Part shown: positions 48,914 to 58,359 of the stretch, one piece after another
Position numbering within the stretch: position 1 is the stretch's first letter
How the letters are laid out: the number at the start of each line of letters is the position of its first letter
NCBI RefSeq assembly: GCF_003609575.1
Contig: NZ_MBTA01000003.1
Location: 1 to 64,000 of the forward strand
DNA length: 64,000 nucleotides
Source: Pelobium manganitolerans
Lineage (GTDB): Bacteria > Bacteroidota > Bacteroidia > Sphingobacteriales > Sphingobacteriaceae
Direction: 5' to 3'
The notes under the pieces: generated by a model
The model's database searches: none
What the model saw: only the letters and a program-made list of their open reading frames with translations
Told to the model about the DNA's origin: nothing
Made by a program: the position numbers and the translations under genes

Positions 48914-51343
48914 ATGAAGTTGCACGCACTGTTTACTACAATCCTATCGAGTCTGGTCTATCTAGTTAACGCGCAAACAGTCTATTCCATCGACGCATCG
49001 ACAATTCCGGAAAAACCCCGATATGAACATTTGAAGCTTGGCGGAGCAGGCCCTGATGGCCAATCGATTTCAGTTAACAATCACTATGTTGAACTTAACG
49101 GGAAGCCGTGGATACCTATCACCGCAGAGTTTCATTATTGCCGTTACCCTCAAAGGTATTGGGACGAATCATTAAAAAAAATCAAAACGGGCGGCATTAA
49201 TATCATTGCGACTTATGTATTCTGGAATATTCATGAGCAACACGAAGGAAAGTTTGACTGGTCAGGAGACAATGACCTCCGGAAATTTGTTGAGCTCTGC
49301 GCAAAAAACGATTTAAAAGTTATTGTAAGGATAGGTCCTTTCGCTCACGGAGAGATTAGGAATGGAGGGCTTCCAGATTGGCTGCTGGCCAAACCACTCA
49401 ATATCCGATCCAATGATCCGCTGTATCTCTCTTATGTAGAAAAATTTTATGACCAGATAGGAGAGCAGATACATGGACTGTATTTTAAAGACGGGGGCAA
49501 TATAGTTGGTATTCAGATAGAAAACGAGTATCAGCACTCTGCATCGCCCTGGAGCCTCACTTATCCTGGACAACCTCATGATTTCACTGCCCATGAACGC
49601 GATCAGGCCTTAACTCAAGAAGGCGTTGGTGTGTCAAGATTGAATAACCCATATGCTAAGCTTGGAAATGACCATATGAAAATTCTTAAGCAGTTGGCTG
49701 TTAAAGCAGGTATGGTTACACCGCTTTACACCGCGACGGGCTGGGGAAATGCTGCAATAGTGCCAAACGAAAGCATCCCCGTAACCGCTGCTTATGCCTA
49801 TCCTTTCTGGACTCCAAAAAAAGATATTTCGCCATTTTTCCTATTTAAAGACATGCACAAAAGCCCGGATTATGCCCCGGTACGGTATAAGCCTGAAGAT
49901 TACCCCGTGTTTCCCGCTGAACTCGGCTCCGGCATTATGACGGTTTACACCCGCCGTCCTTTAGTTGTACATAAAAGTTTTGACGCAATGATAAACCGTT
50001 GTTTAGGGAGTGGCGCAAATGGAATTGGATATTATATGTACCACGGAGGTTCAACTCCGCACAAAGGCGCTTATTTCTTTAGCGATGAGGCTTATGGGTT
50101 GCCTAAAATTTCATATGATTTTCAGGCGCCTATAGGAGAATTCGGGCAGGTGCGCGAAGGTTATCAGCGGCTAAAATTACTCCATTACTTTTTGAATGAT
50201 TTTGGCGATAAACTTGCGCCCATGAAAACTATTCTTCCGGCCAACGCGGTCTCTTTAATACCAGAAAACGTTACAGACCTCCGCTATGCTGTTCGGAGCG
50301 ACGGTAAATCTGGATTTCTGTTTGTCAATAACTTTCAGGACGATACGCTAATGACTGTTAAAAAAAACCTTCGTTTTTCTATCAAAACGTCAAACGGTCA
50401 AATAAATCTTCCGGAAACAGGTTCGTTTGAATTGGCACAAGACGAAAATGTTATTTTTCCATTTAATTTAAATATCGAAGGAATAAACCTGCAGTATGCT
50501 ACCGCCCAGCTATTAACAAAGGGAGGCTCAAAAAATCCTTATTACGTATTTTTTGCACCTAAAGGAATTCGTCCTGAGTTTCTTTTTTCGGGAAGCGGCT
50601 ATTCTATTAAACGTATAAATGCTGTCAATATAAAAAACAGCGGGCAGGGAAAGTTAGTTGCTTGCCTAGCCGATCGTAGCGAATTTTCGCTAGTTAAAGG
50701 TAATAAAGAGATTAAAGTGTTGGTACTTAACAAAGAGGAAGCCTTAAAAGCGTATCAAGTGACAATTAAAGGCGAGCGCAAACTTGTTTTGTCTGACGGA
50801 TTGGTGATTGCGGAAGAGGATAAACTTACACTGTTAAGCAACGCAAGCACGACAGTAAGTTTCGAGGTATTTCCAAAGCTGTCCTCCAACCCTTACGCTT
50901 CTAACGGAAAGCTTAGCCCAAGCACGTCAAATAAATCTTTTTCAGCTTACTCAATATTCTTCCCCTCTATCACCTATCCGGTTCAGATGACCACTTTTGG
51001 GCAAAAGAAATTTGAAATTAAATTGCCAGATTTAACCGTTGGGATAAACGATATTTTCCTGAATATTGACTATACAGGTGATACCGCGATGGGTTTTATG
51101 GATAATGAACTGGTAACTGATGAATTTTTTAAAGGTACTGTTTGGAATATCGGCTTAAAAAAGTTTTTAACAAACACGCCATCGCGGGATATGGTGTTTT
51201 ATTTTCGTCCGATATATAAAGGAGCAAGCTATTTAAAAGATTTGGACCCGGCAACGGTTCCGAATTTCGGAGATAGCAAGTCTCTTCTAAAGATTAACAA
51301 CGTAAAGTTTGTTCCCGAATATAAAACTATCATCAAATTTTAA
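48914..51343 (+). CDS. GH35 beta-galactosidase
   Basis: An exported glycoside hydrolase of 809 residues. A signal peptide covers residues 1-20. The GH35 (beta/alpha)8 barrel follows with EFHYCRYPQRYWDESLKKIK and TYVFWNIHEQHEG. The catalytic acid/base is E205 in GIQIENEYQ and the nucleophile E336 in FPAELGSGI. C-terminal beta domains end at FVPEYKTIIKF. It removes terminal beta-galactose from plant or microbial galactans. The gene stop is followed directly by the ATG of a truncated GH2 gene, so they once formed an operon. Confidence 0.95.
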   Translation: MKLHALFTTILSSLVYLVNAQTVYSIDASTIPEKPRYEHLKLGGAGPDGQSISVNNHYVELNGKPWIPITAEFHYCRYPQRYWDESLKKIKTGGINIIATYVFWNIHEQHEGKFDWSGDNDLRKFVELCAKNDLKVIVRIGPFAHGEIRNGGLPDWLLAKPLNIRSNDPLYLSYVEKFYDQIGEQIHGLYFKDGGNIVGIQIENEYQHSASPWSLTYPGQPHDFTAHERDQALTQEGVGVSRLNNPYAKLGNDHMKILKQLAVKAGMVTPLYTATGWGNAAIVPNESIPVTAAYAYPFWTPKKDISPFFLFKDMHKSPDYAPVRYKPEDYPVFPAELGSGIMTVYTRRPLVVHKSFDAMINRCLGSGANGIGYYMYHGGSTPHKGAYFFSDEAYGLPKISYDFQAPIGEFGQVREGYQRLKLLHYFLNDFGDKLAPMKTILPANAVSLIPENVTDLRYAVRSDGKSGFLFVNNFQDDTLMTVKKNLRFSIKTSNGQINLPETGSFELAQDENVIFPFNLNIEGINLQYATAQLLTKGGSKNPYYVFFAPKGIRPEFLFSGSGYSIKRINAVNIKNSGQGKLVACLADRSEFSLVKGNKEIKVLVLNKEEALKAYQVTIKGERKLVLSDGLVIAEEDKLTLLSNASTTVSFEVFPKLSSNPYASNGKLSPSTSNKSFSAYSIFFPSITYPVQMTTFGQKKFEIKLPDLTVGINDIFLNIDYTGDTAMGFMDNELVTDEFFKGTVWNIGLKKFLTNTPSRDMVFYFRPIYKGASYLKDLDPATVPNFGDSKSLLKINNVKFVPEYKTIIKF

Positions 51344-51628
51344 ATGGATGAAAACAAGTATAGCAATTCTGTTATAGTTGCCTCAGCGGTAGTCTCTTGT
51401 AGTAGGGGCTTCATTAATAGTTCTAACGAGGATGGCAGGCTAGAGCTTTCAGGAACTTGGGAGTTTAAGGAAGATCCGTTTGACATTGGTGTAAAAGAGA
51501 AATGGTATAATGCTAAAAGCTACGAGAGCGTGCAACTACCGGGTTCTATAACCACTAACGGTAAAGGCGAGGATATAAAAGTGGAAACGAAGTGGACCGG
51601 TAGCATTTTTACGTCGAGCAGGTTTTGA
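51344..51628 (+). pseudogene. GH2 glycosidase, N-terminal fragment
   Basis: A 94-codon frame abutting GH35. It has a lipoprotein-like start (VIVASAVVSC) and then the sugar-binding jelly-roll opening of GH2 enzymes: LELSGTWEFKEDPFDIGVKE, KWYNAKSYESVQLPG and TKWTGSIFTSSRF. An intact GH2 protein would continue for 600-900 residues, but a stop occurs at 51626 and the convergent AraC gene ends 13 bp later. The gene is therefore cut off, not merely frameshifted, because no GH2 sequence follows. Confidence 0.78.
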
Positions 51629-51641
51629 CTTGCAGCTGGTG

Positions 51642-52541
51642 TTACTGTTTTTTCTTGTATTTGCTCTTGTAGTTTGCCGGTGAAACACCCATTAACTTTT
51701 TAAATAACCGCGAGAAATAATAAGGGTCCTGAAAGCCCAGTTCAAAGCAAATTTCTTTAATACTTCTGTTCGTAAAGTACAGGTGCTGGCATGATTCCTG
51801 AATTTTCAATTCGTTAAAATATCGATTAGGGGAGATGCCGGTTTTCGCTCGAAACATTCGAGAATAATGAGTAACGGATAAATTTTGTTGCTTCGCTAGC
51901 TCTTCTATAGAAGCGTTAAAATTCAGATTTTTTTTCATAAAGGCTATAGAACGAGATATTTTATCGCCTTCGTAGTTTGTGGGTCTTAGCTGTTCTGGGT
52001 ACAGGAACTTCGAAATAAAATTCTGTAATTTCAAGCTAACGAGCTCGAGATTTTTTTCTTCAAAACTGTGTTCAAGCAGAGAGAAAATATCATTGAAGGT
52101 GTTAATGTTGTCCTCTTCATAAGCTATAGATGCCGGTTCCGACTTTAGGTCAAGATATCTGGAGTATAAAAGTTCTGAATTTTCTCCAGCAATGTGCATC
52201 CAATATATTGACCACGGATCTTCACTTGAACTGCTGTATTGATGAGGTACGTTCTTGGGAAGAAAAACGAATTCATTAGGATTCAAGTTTGATGTTTTTC
52301 CTTTCATAGTTACAGTTCCTCTTCCGGCAACGCAGTATAAAAAGATATACTCACAGCAACCAGCTTTTCGTTCCCGGTCATGAAAGGCTGCATGGGGATA
52401 GAAGCCGATAGCGGTAACATAGGTTTGCCTTATCAATTTATTGGTTAACGGAACGCGTTTTACATTAGGTGGTAACACGATCATTTTCTGCCCTACAAAT
52501 CCCTCTCTTAATCTTTTTTCGGTTTTGGCTGTTGCAGACAT
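51642..52541 (-). CDS. AraC-family transcriptional regulator
   Basis: A 299-residue regulator. The N-terminal cupin sugar-binding domain (about 35-170) shows the run GKTSNLNPNEFVFLPKNVPH and YWMHIAG. The C-terminal double helix-turn-helix lies at about 195-295 (LSVTHYSRMFRAKTGISPNR, FELGFQDPYYFSRLFKKLMG). It would sense a sugar and activate adjacent carbohydrate genes. It is divergent from the MFS gene. A TATATTAG box (minus, 52564-52557) precedes its ATG. GTCCAT pairs in the 547-bp spacer are its likely targets. Confidence 0.93.
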   Translation of the reverse strand: MSATAKTEKRLREGFVGQKMIVLPPNVKRVPLTNKLIRQTYVTAIGFYPHAAFHDRERKAGCCEYIFLYCVAGRGTVTMKGKTSNLNPNEFVFLPKNVPHQYSSSSEDPWSIYWMHIAGENSELLYSRYLDLKSEPASIAYEEDNINTFNDIFSLLEHSFEEKNLELVSLKLQNFISKFLYPEQLRPTNYEGDKISRSIAFMKKNLNFNASIEELAKQQNLSVTHYSRMFRAKTGISPNRYFNELKIQESCQHLYFTNRSIKEICFELGFQDPYYFSRLFKKLMGVSPANYKSKYKKKQ

Positions 52542-52700
52542 TTTGCCGTTTTTTTACTAATATAAAGTTATTAGCCCATCACAGTAGTATATAATCCGTT
52601 CATGAGTTAATTGTCTATCATAAAGGATGTTTTGTTTATCAAATCTATATTATGGCTCGAAGTAAAATCGGTTATCAAAGTTTTTATTTGCGGAGGTAAT

Positions 52701-52727
52701 GTCCATTATTTTTCGTCTTCTGTCCAT
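52701..52727 (+). promoter_or_regulatory. AraC-type half-site pair (distal)
   Basis: GTCCAT at 52701-52706 and at 52722-52727, direct repeats spaced exactly 21 bp, two helical turns, as AraC-family dimers often prefer. Confidence 0.55.
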
Positions 52728-53014
52728 TTACGAAGCTTTGATTTCGCTGTAAGTTTACCAAAGTTAATGAAAACTTTTCATAACGATAAAGACTGCTCCC
52801 CCTCAGGGCGGTCAAAGCCAATTACTTATCTAACTTATAATTATCATGAAAAAAACACGAAAAACATCCCTGTCAACATCAAGCCTTTTTGGTCAAATTA
52901 AATTTTCTAAAGAAATCTTTTTTGAATTAAATAAGATATAAATGGAAATTAGGTGAAAAGAACTCCCTGTATTTTAATCTACGACCTTGTCACACATTTC
53001 TACATGGTTATATT

Positions 53015-53071
53015 GTCCATCTATAACATTAGAATATCCATTTGCTTAATTATAGAACGGGTTTATATTAG
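53015..53071 (+). promoter_or_regulatory. AraC-type half-site pair plus MFS promoter
   Basis: GTCCAT at 53015-53020 and ATCCAT at 53036-53041 are 21 bp apart. The second abuts TTTG at 53041-53044, which is 19 bp before TATATTAG at 53064-53071 (consensus TAnnTTTG with one mismatch). An activator bound here would touch the -33 element, the class II arrangement. Confidence 0.6.
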
Positions 53072-53089
53072 GGCATAATTTATAATTAA

Positions 53090-54436
53090 ATGAATAAGCC
53101 AAAGCAGTCGTTCAATAGCCCTTATATTTTGTTAATTTCTTTCATTTCTGCATTAGGGGGATATCTTTTTGGTTTCGATTTTGCCGTTATATCCGGGGCT
53201 TTGCCATTCTTAAAAAACGAATTTTTACTTGATGCATGGAACGAAGGCTTCCTTACCGGCTCTCTGGCGCTGGGATGTATTTTAGGGTGCCTCGCAGCCG
53301 GTCAGCTTGCCGATAGGTACGGCAGAAAACCGGGTCTTATGCTTTCGGCATGCATTTTTGCGGCTTCTTCCCTTGGAATGGCTTTTTCAACCACCCTTAA
53401 TGTCTTTATTTTAAGCCGTTTTGTTGCCGGGATAGGAGTGGGAATGGCGTCTATGCTAAGTCCGATGTACATCGCCGAAATTTCTCCAGCAGACAAGCGA
53501 GGACGAAACGTGGCCATTAACCAGTTAACCATAGTGGTTGGTATCCTAATTACCAACCTAGTTAATTATAAACTGTCTGGTGCCGGTCCGGACGCTTGGC
53601 GTTGGATGTTTGGGCTTGGCGTTGTGCCATCTGTACTTTTTCTTTTAGGCGTGATATGGCTGCCCGAAAGTCCGCGCTGGTTGATGAAAGCAGGAAAGCG
53701 AGAGCAGGCAGAGGCCGTACTAAAAAAAATCGGCTCAGATGTTTATGTATCGACTACCATGTCCGATATCGGAAAGTCGTTAGTTGGGACTAACAAAGTT
53801 TCCTATAAAGCGGTTTTTGATAAGGCCGTAAGGCCTGCTGTAGCGGTAGGCATAACTTTAGCTGTTTTTCAACAGCTCTGCGGAATTAACGTGGTTTTTA
53901 ATTATACCTCTACAATTTTCGAATCTGTTGGGGCGAGTTTAAACCAACAGCTTTTGGAAACCGTATCAATTGGGGCGGTGAACTTGTTATTTACATTATT
54001 GGCAATGTGGCAGGTAGATAAACTTGGCCGGCGGCCCCTTATGCTAATAGGTGCTTTAGGCTTGGCAATTAACTACGTGATTTTAGCCTATCTCCTCCAA
54101 AACCAGGCCGCAGCCGGATTGGTTTCTGTTTTTGTGCTGCTCGCCATCGGACTTTATTCTACATCGTTGGCTCCCGTTACCTGGGTGCTCATTTCAGAAA
54201 TTTTCCCAAACAGAATTCGGGGCGCTGCGTCTTCAATTGCTATCGTATCGTTGTGGGGAGCTTACTTTATTCTTGTATTTACATTTCCAATTTTAGCCAA
54301 AAAAATTGGCACCTACGGACCTTTCTATATGTACGCCCTAATTTGCTTTTTGGGTTTCTTATTTGTGTTAAGAAAAGTGCGTGAAACTAAAGGACAAACG
54401 CTTGAACAGCTTGAAGATAATTTTATTAGCCATTAA
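53090..54436 (+). CDS. MFS sugar porter (sugar:proton symporter)
   Basis: A 448-residue inner-membrane transporter with 12 predicted helices. Sugar-porter signatures are GGYLFGFDFAVISGALPFL in helix 1, LADRYGRKPGLM, RFVAGIGVGMASMLSPMYIA, PESPRWL before the central loop, and QQLCGINVVFNYTSTIF in helix 7. It imports a monosaccharide, probably galactose, arabinose or xylose; the family cannot be resolved further. It is followed after 40 bp by the DUF5107-TPR gene and preceded by an AraC-controlled promoter. Confidence 0.93.
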   Translation: MNKPKQSFNSPYILLISFISALGGYLFGFDFAVISGALPFLKNEFLLDAWNEGFLTGSLALGCILGCLAAGQLADRYGRKPGLMLSACIFAASSLGMAFSTTLNVFILSRFVAGIGVGMASMLSPMYIAEISPADKRGRNVAINQLTIVVGILITNLVNYKLSGAGPDAWRWMFGLGVVPSVLFLLGVIWLPESPRWLMKAGKREQAEAVLKKIGSDVYVSTTMSDIGKSLVGTNKVSYKAVFDKAVRPAVAVGITLAVFQQLCGINVVFNYTSTIFESVGASLNQQLLETVSIGAVNLLFTLLAMWQVDKLGRRPLMLIGALGLAINYVILAYLLQNQAAAGLVSVFVLLAIGLYSTSLAPVTWVLISEIFPNRIRGAASSIAIVSLWGAYFILVFTFPILAKKIGTYGPFYMYALICFLGFLFVLRKVRETKGQTLEQLEDNFISH

Positions 54437-54476
54437 ACTAAATAACCACCCCCCGTGCTGGTGCTAAAATCCGAAG

Positions 54477-57400
54477 ATGAAAACAATGAATAATTTTGAG
54501 CTGAAAATTTGGGAGGAGAATATCATTATTCCAACCTATTGCGTAGGGAAGCCAGATAAAAATCCGATGTTTTTTGAGAAAAGGGTTTATCAGGGCAGTA
54601 GTGGAGTGGTATATCCAAATCCGATTATAGAAAAAATTTCCGACGAGAAGAAAGACGTCGCTTATAAAGCGCTTTACCTTGAAAATAAGTATCTGAAAAT
54701 CATGATTTTACCAGAGCTAGGTGGTCGCGTTCAGATGGCTTACGATAAAATTAAAAAACGTCATTTCATTTATTATAATGAGGTAGTCAAGCCTGCTTTA
54801 GTGGGGCTTACCGGCCCTTGGATTTCGGGAGGGATAGAATTTAACTGGCCGCAACATCATCGGCCGAGTACGTTTGAGCCGGTCGATTACAAAATTGAGG
54901 AAAACGCCGATGGGAGTAAAACCGTTTGGGTAAACGAGGTCGAAAAAATGTTCCGGACAAAGGGAATGGCAGGCTTCACCTTGCATCCTGATAAAGCCTA
55001 TCTCGAAATTAAAGCTAAACTTTACAACCGTACAAGCCTTCCGCAAACCTTTCTTTGGTGGGCAAATCCGGCGGTAAAGGTAAACGACTATTATCAGTCA
55101 GTGTTTCCACCAGATGTAAACGCAGTGTTTGATCACGGTAAACGTGATGTTTCTGCTTTTCCAATAGCGACAGGAACGTATTATAAAGTAGATTATTCAC
55201 CGGGTACAGATATTTCGAGATACAAAAATATACCCGTCCCCACCTCGTACATGGCCATGAACTCTGAGTATGATTTCATGGGGGGATATGAACATGATAC
55301 CCAAGCTGGAGTATTACATGTTGCAAATCATCATGTGTCTCCGGGTAAAAAGCAGTGGACTTGGGGGCATGGTGATTTCGGACAAGCCTGGGACCGAAAT
55401 CTTACCGATGAAAACGGTCCCTACATAGAGCTGATGACCGGTGTATTTACAGATAATCAGCCTGATTTTTCGTGGCTTATGCCTTACGAAGAAAAATCAT
55501 TTACCCAATATTTTTTGCCGTATCGTGAGGTGGGAATGGTGAAAAATGCCACAAAAGATATTTTGGTTGGTCTAGAAAAAGTTGAACAATGGCTTGTCGC
55601 AAAAGTGTTTGTTACGTCTGAACAAACGCTAAAGATTCAACTGAAACTGAAAGACGCTGTTATCATAAATGAAACAGTAGAACTTAAGCCAGAGCAAGTT
55701 TATGAAAAGCAAGTGCCGGCGGCGAATACGGTAGAAAATGATTGTGTTCTGATTGTCTCGGATATTAACGATCGCGAACTAATTCGTTATGAACCTTCAC
55801 AAAATAAACAAAAACCTATTCCGGACCCTGCAAAACCTGCATTGCCTCCCGAGGAAGTTGAGAATGCCGAACAGCTTTTCCTTACCGCACAACATCTTGA
55901 ACAATACCGACATGCAACTTACAGCCCTGTTCCATACTATGAGGAAGCGCTGAGGCGAGATCCAAAGGATATTAGAAATAATAATGGGCTGGGAACATGG
56001 TATTTAAGACGCGGGCAGTTTGTAAAAGCCCAGCCATATTTCAGAAAGGCCATTGAAACACTGACTTCCCGTAATCCAAATCCTTACGAAAGTGAAGCTT
56101 ATTATAACCTAGGACTTTGCTTAAAGTTTGCCGGCGATATAGATGGTGCTTATAACGCCTTCTATAAATCTACCTGGAGTAGCGCTTACCAAGACTGCGG
56201 TTATTTTTCTGTTGCACAAATAGACGTTTCTCGTGGCGATTATGAATTGGCACTTGAGCATGTGGATTGGGCAATTGACCGTAATGCCCGAAACATGAAG
56301 GCCTACTCGTTGAAGGCTTCTATACTTAGGAAATTAAAACGGACAGACGAAGCCCTTGAAGTACTCGAAATTGCACTTTGCAGAGACAGCTTCAACCTTA
56401 CGGCGATTTTCGAAAAGATTAAAATAGTTCATTCCTTGCAGCAAGAGAACTGTGCAGAACCGCTCGTGGCTAAGCTCCTTGAGCTAGGTGGATCAAACGA
56501 TCATAATTTTATCGAATACTCGCTTGACTACGCAGCCGCCGGATTGTACGAAGAAGCTATAGAATTACTGAGCATGGTTGTTAAACCAGACTCTTCTCCT
56601 TTAGTTTTCTATTATCTTGCTTACTGGCGCCATAAGTTAGGATACCATACTTCAGAATACTTAAAGAGTGCAGAGAAAGCGAGCCCATATTTATGCTTTC
56701 CTAACAGGCTTGAAGACATACAAGCTCTGAAATATGCCATTGAAGCAAATGCAGATGATGCCAAAGCACCATATTATCTTGGTAATTTATTTTACGATAA
56801 AAGACAGTATGATGATGCTATTCATTATTGGGAGCTCTCGTTAGAACGCGATAAAACATTTCCTACTGTGTATAGGAACCTCGCCATTGCGTATAGTAAT
56901 AAGCGTCAGCAACAACAGAAAGCCTTGGCGATGTTTGAAAAAGCATTTGCGTTGGATCAAACGGACGCCAGAGTTTTGATGGAGCTCGATCAGTTTTATA
57001 AAAGGCTCAACGTAGAGCCAACAAGCCGTTTAGCCTTTATCGAAAATAATCTGGAGGTAGCCACAGAAAGAGACGATGTTTATCTAGAAAGAGCTTCTCT
57101 CTATAATTTCTTGGGTGAACATAAAAAGGCTTATGACTTAATTATGAGCAGAAAGTTCCATCCTTGGGAGGGCGGAGAAGGTAAGGTATCTGGTCAATAT
57201 ATTGTAAGTCTTGTGGAGAGCGCTAAACAAAATATTCAAAATAAGTTTTATGAAAAAGCTATAGAACAACTAACGTTATCCCAAATATATCCGCATAACC
57301 TTGGTGAAGGAAAACTTTTTGGCGCTCAGGAAAATGACATCAATTACTGGCTGGGTTGTGCCTATGATGGTCTTGGAAATTTAGGTTTAGCTACGGAGTA

Positions 57401-57809
57401 TTGGCAAAAAGCAACCAAAGGTTTATCTGAGCCTGACGCGGCCGTATTTTATAACGATCAGCAACCGGATAAGATTTTCTATCAGGGCCTGGCATGGCTA
57501 AAGTTGGGTGATGAATATAAAGCAAATGCGATTTTCGAAAATCTTGTGCATTTCGGTTCAAGTCATGAAAATGATGAAGTAAAGATAGACTACTTTGCGG
57601 TGTCGTTGCCCGATTTATTGATTTTTGAAGATGATTTATCCCTAAGAAATAAAATCCATTGTTTGTATATCGCAGGTTTGGGATTACTTGGTTTGGGGCA
57701 TTTGAACGAAGCCAGACAGGCATTTTCGGAAGCTTTAAAATTTGATTCGATGCACTTCGGAGCTCAAATACATCGAAAGATTCTAGATGTATCTGCAATT
57801 GGAAGTTAA
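54477..57809 (+). CDS. DUF5107-TPR protein
   Basis: A 1110-residue cytoplasmic protein without signal peptide. The N-terminal ~45-340 is a DUF5107 domain, related in fold to galactose mutarotase-like/beta-sandwich glycosidase domains (LKIMILPELGGRVQMAYDKI, GPWISGGIEFNWPQHHRPST, TWGHGDFGQAWDRNL). After a linker at ~455-480 come many tetratricopeptide repeats to the C-terminus (NNNGLGTWYLRRGQFVKAQP, APYYLGNLFYDKRQYDDAI). DUF5107-TPR proteins accompany sugar transporters and glycosidases but have no proven activity. Operon position behind the MFS gene suggests intracellular processing of the imported sugar. Confidence 0.88.
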   Translation: MKTMNNFELKIWEENIIIPTYCVGKPDKNPMFFEKRVYQGSSGVVYPNPIIEKISDEKKDVAYKALYLENKYLKIMILPELGGRVQMAYDKIKKRHFIYYNEVVKPALVGLTGPWISGGIEFNWPQHHRPSTFEPVDYKIEENADGSKTVWVNEVEKMFRTKGMAGFTLHPDKAYLEIKAKLYNRTSLPQTFLWWANPAVKVNDYYQSVFPPDVNAVFDHGKRDVSAFPIATGTYYKVDYSPGTDISRYKNIPVPTSYMAMNSEYDFMGGYEHDTQAGVLHVANHHVSPGKKQWTWGHGDFGQAWDRNLTDENGPYIELMTGVFTDNQPDFSWLMPYEEKSFTQYFLPYREVGMVKNATKDILVGLEKVEQWLVAKVFVTSEQTLKIQLKLKDAVIINETVELKPEQVYEKQVPAANTVENDCVLIVSDINDRELIRYEPSQNKQKPIPDPAKPALPPEEVENAEQLFLTAQHLEQYRHATYSPVPYYEEALRRDPKDIRNNNGLGTWYLRRGQFVKAQPYFRKAIETLTSRNPNPYESEAYYNLGLCLKFAGDIDGAYNAFYKSTWSSAYQDCGYFSVAQIDVSRGDYELALEHVDWAIDRNARNMKAYSLKASILRKLKRTDEALEVLEIALCRDSFNLTAIFEKIKIVHSLQQENCAEPLVAKLLELGGSNDHNFIEYSLDYAAAGLYEEAIELLSMVVKPDSSPLVFYYLAYWRHKLGYHTSEYLKSAEKASPYLCFPNRLEDIQALKYAIEANADDAKAPYYLGNLFYDKRQYDDAIHYWELSLERDKTFPTVYRNLAIAYSNKRQQQQKALAMFEKAFALDQTDARVLMELDQFYKRLNVEPTSRLAFIENNLEVATERDDVYLERASLYNFLGEHKKAYDLIMSRKFHPWEGGEGKVSGQYIVSLVESAKQNIQNKFYEKAIEQLTLSQIYPHNLGEGKLFGAQENDINYWLGCAYDGLGNLGLATEYWQKATKGLSEPDAAVFYNDQQPDKIFYQGLAWLKLGDEYKANAIFENLVHFGSSHENDEVKIDYFAVSLPDLLIFEDDLSLRNKIHCLYIAGLGLLGLGHLNEARQAFSEALKFDSMHFGAQIHRKILDVSAIGS

Positions 57810-57878
57810 GTGGACCGGATAAGTTTGCGGAGCTGTGACAGAAAACACGTATACGGATGACACGCCCATTTTCATTGT
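57810..57878. other. junction with 11-bp repeat
   Basis: AAGTGGACCGG at 57808-57818 repeats the same 11-mer found in the GH2 N-terminal fragment at 51590-51600. The following bases are not recognisable. Confidence 0.4.
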
Positions 57879-58193
57879 AAGAAAAGACTTGACGGGACAC
57901 GGGAGGGAGGGTTTACAGCGCCCCACTCTATAAAATCTTTGCAGGGAGAAGTTGTACAGGTTAAAGCGAAAGATGGTATAGCGCAAATTGAGTTACAAAT
58001 TATTGATGAAGACGGAAATGCCGTTGTAAACGCCGATGATGAAATTACTTGCGAAATTGCCGGAAGTGCCAAATTACTTGGAATGGAAGCGGGCAATAAT
58101 TCAGACGTAAGCGATTATACAGACAACAAACAGGGCGCTTATCATGGTAAAATGATCGTATATATACAAACCCGTGGTAAAACTTCTGATTGA
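57879..58193 (+). pseudogene. GH2 glycosidase, C-terminal fragment
   Basis: An open frame without a proper start. It encodes VVQVKAKDGIAQIELQIIDE, DGNAVVNADDEITCEIAGSA, KLLGMEAGNNSDVSDYTDNK and QGAYHGKMIVYIQTRGKTSD before TGA. This is the Ig-like C-terminal domain found at the end of GH2 beta-galactosidases, lacking the usual last strands. Upstream of 57939 the frame loses resemblance to coding sequence. Together with the N-terminal piece at 51344 it suggests one or two GH2 genes were destroyed in this locus. Confidence 0.72.
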
Positions 58194-58359
58194 GTTTTGG
58201 TACGTTTTAGCGCGCCATAGTTAAAATCAACTGTTGTAAAAATTAGGTTATTATAATAAGCTTCTTTCAAATAACAATGATCACTACTACTTAATTACGA
58301 CAAAAACCTGACTGGCGAACCCGTTCAAAACTTATTTTTAACCAAAGAAAATTTATAGG

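Larger units (their letters stand above)
52542..53089. other. long divergent regulatory spacer araC-MFS
   Basis: About 550 bp of AT-rich DNA. It contains two GTCCAT-type half-site pairs, a lone GTCTAT at 52613, and putative -7 boxes for both flanking genes. A TTG-started frame at 52611-52901 is judged non-coding. Confidence 0.7.

Noticed and set aside
52611-52901. 96-codon plus-strand frame in the araC-MFS spacer
   Set aside because: Starts with TTG, has AT-rich random composition and overlaps the regulatory half-sites.
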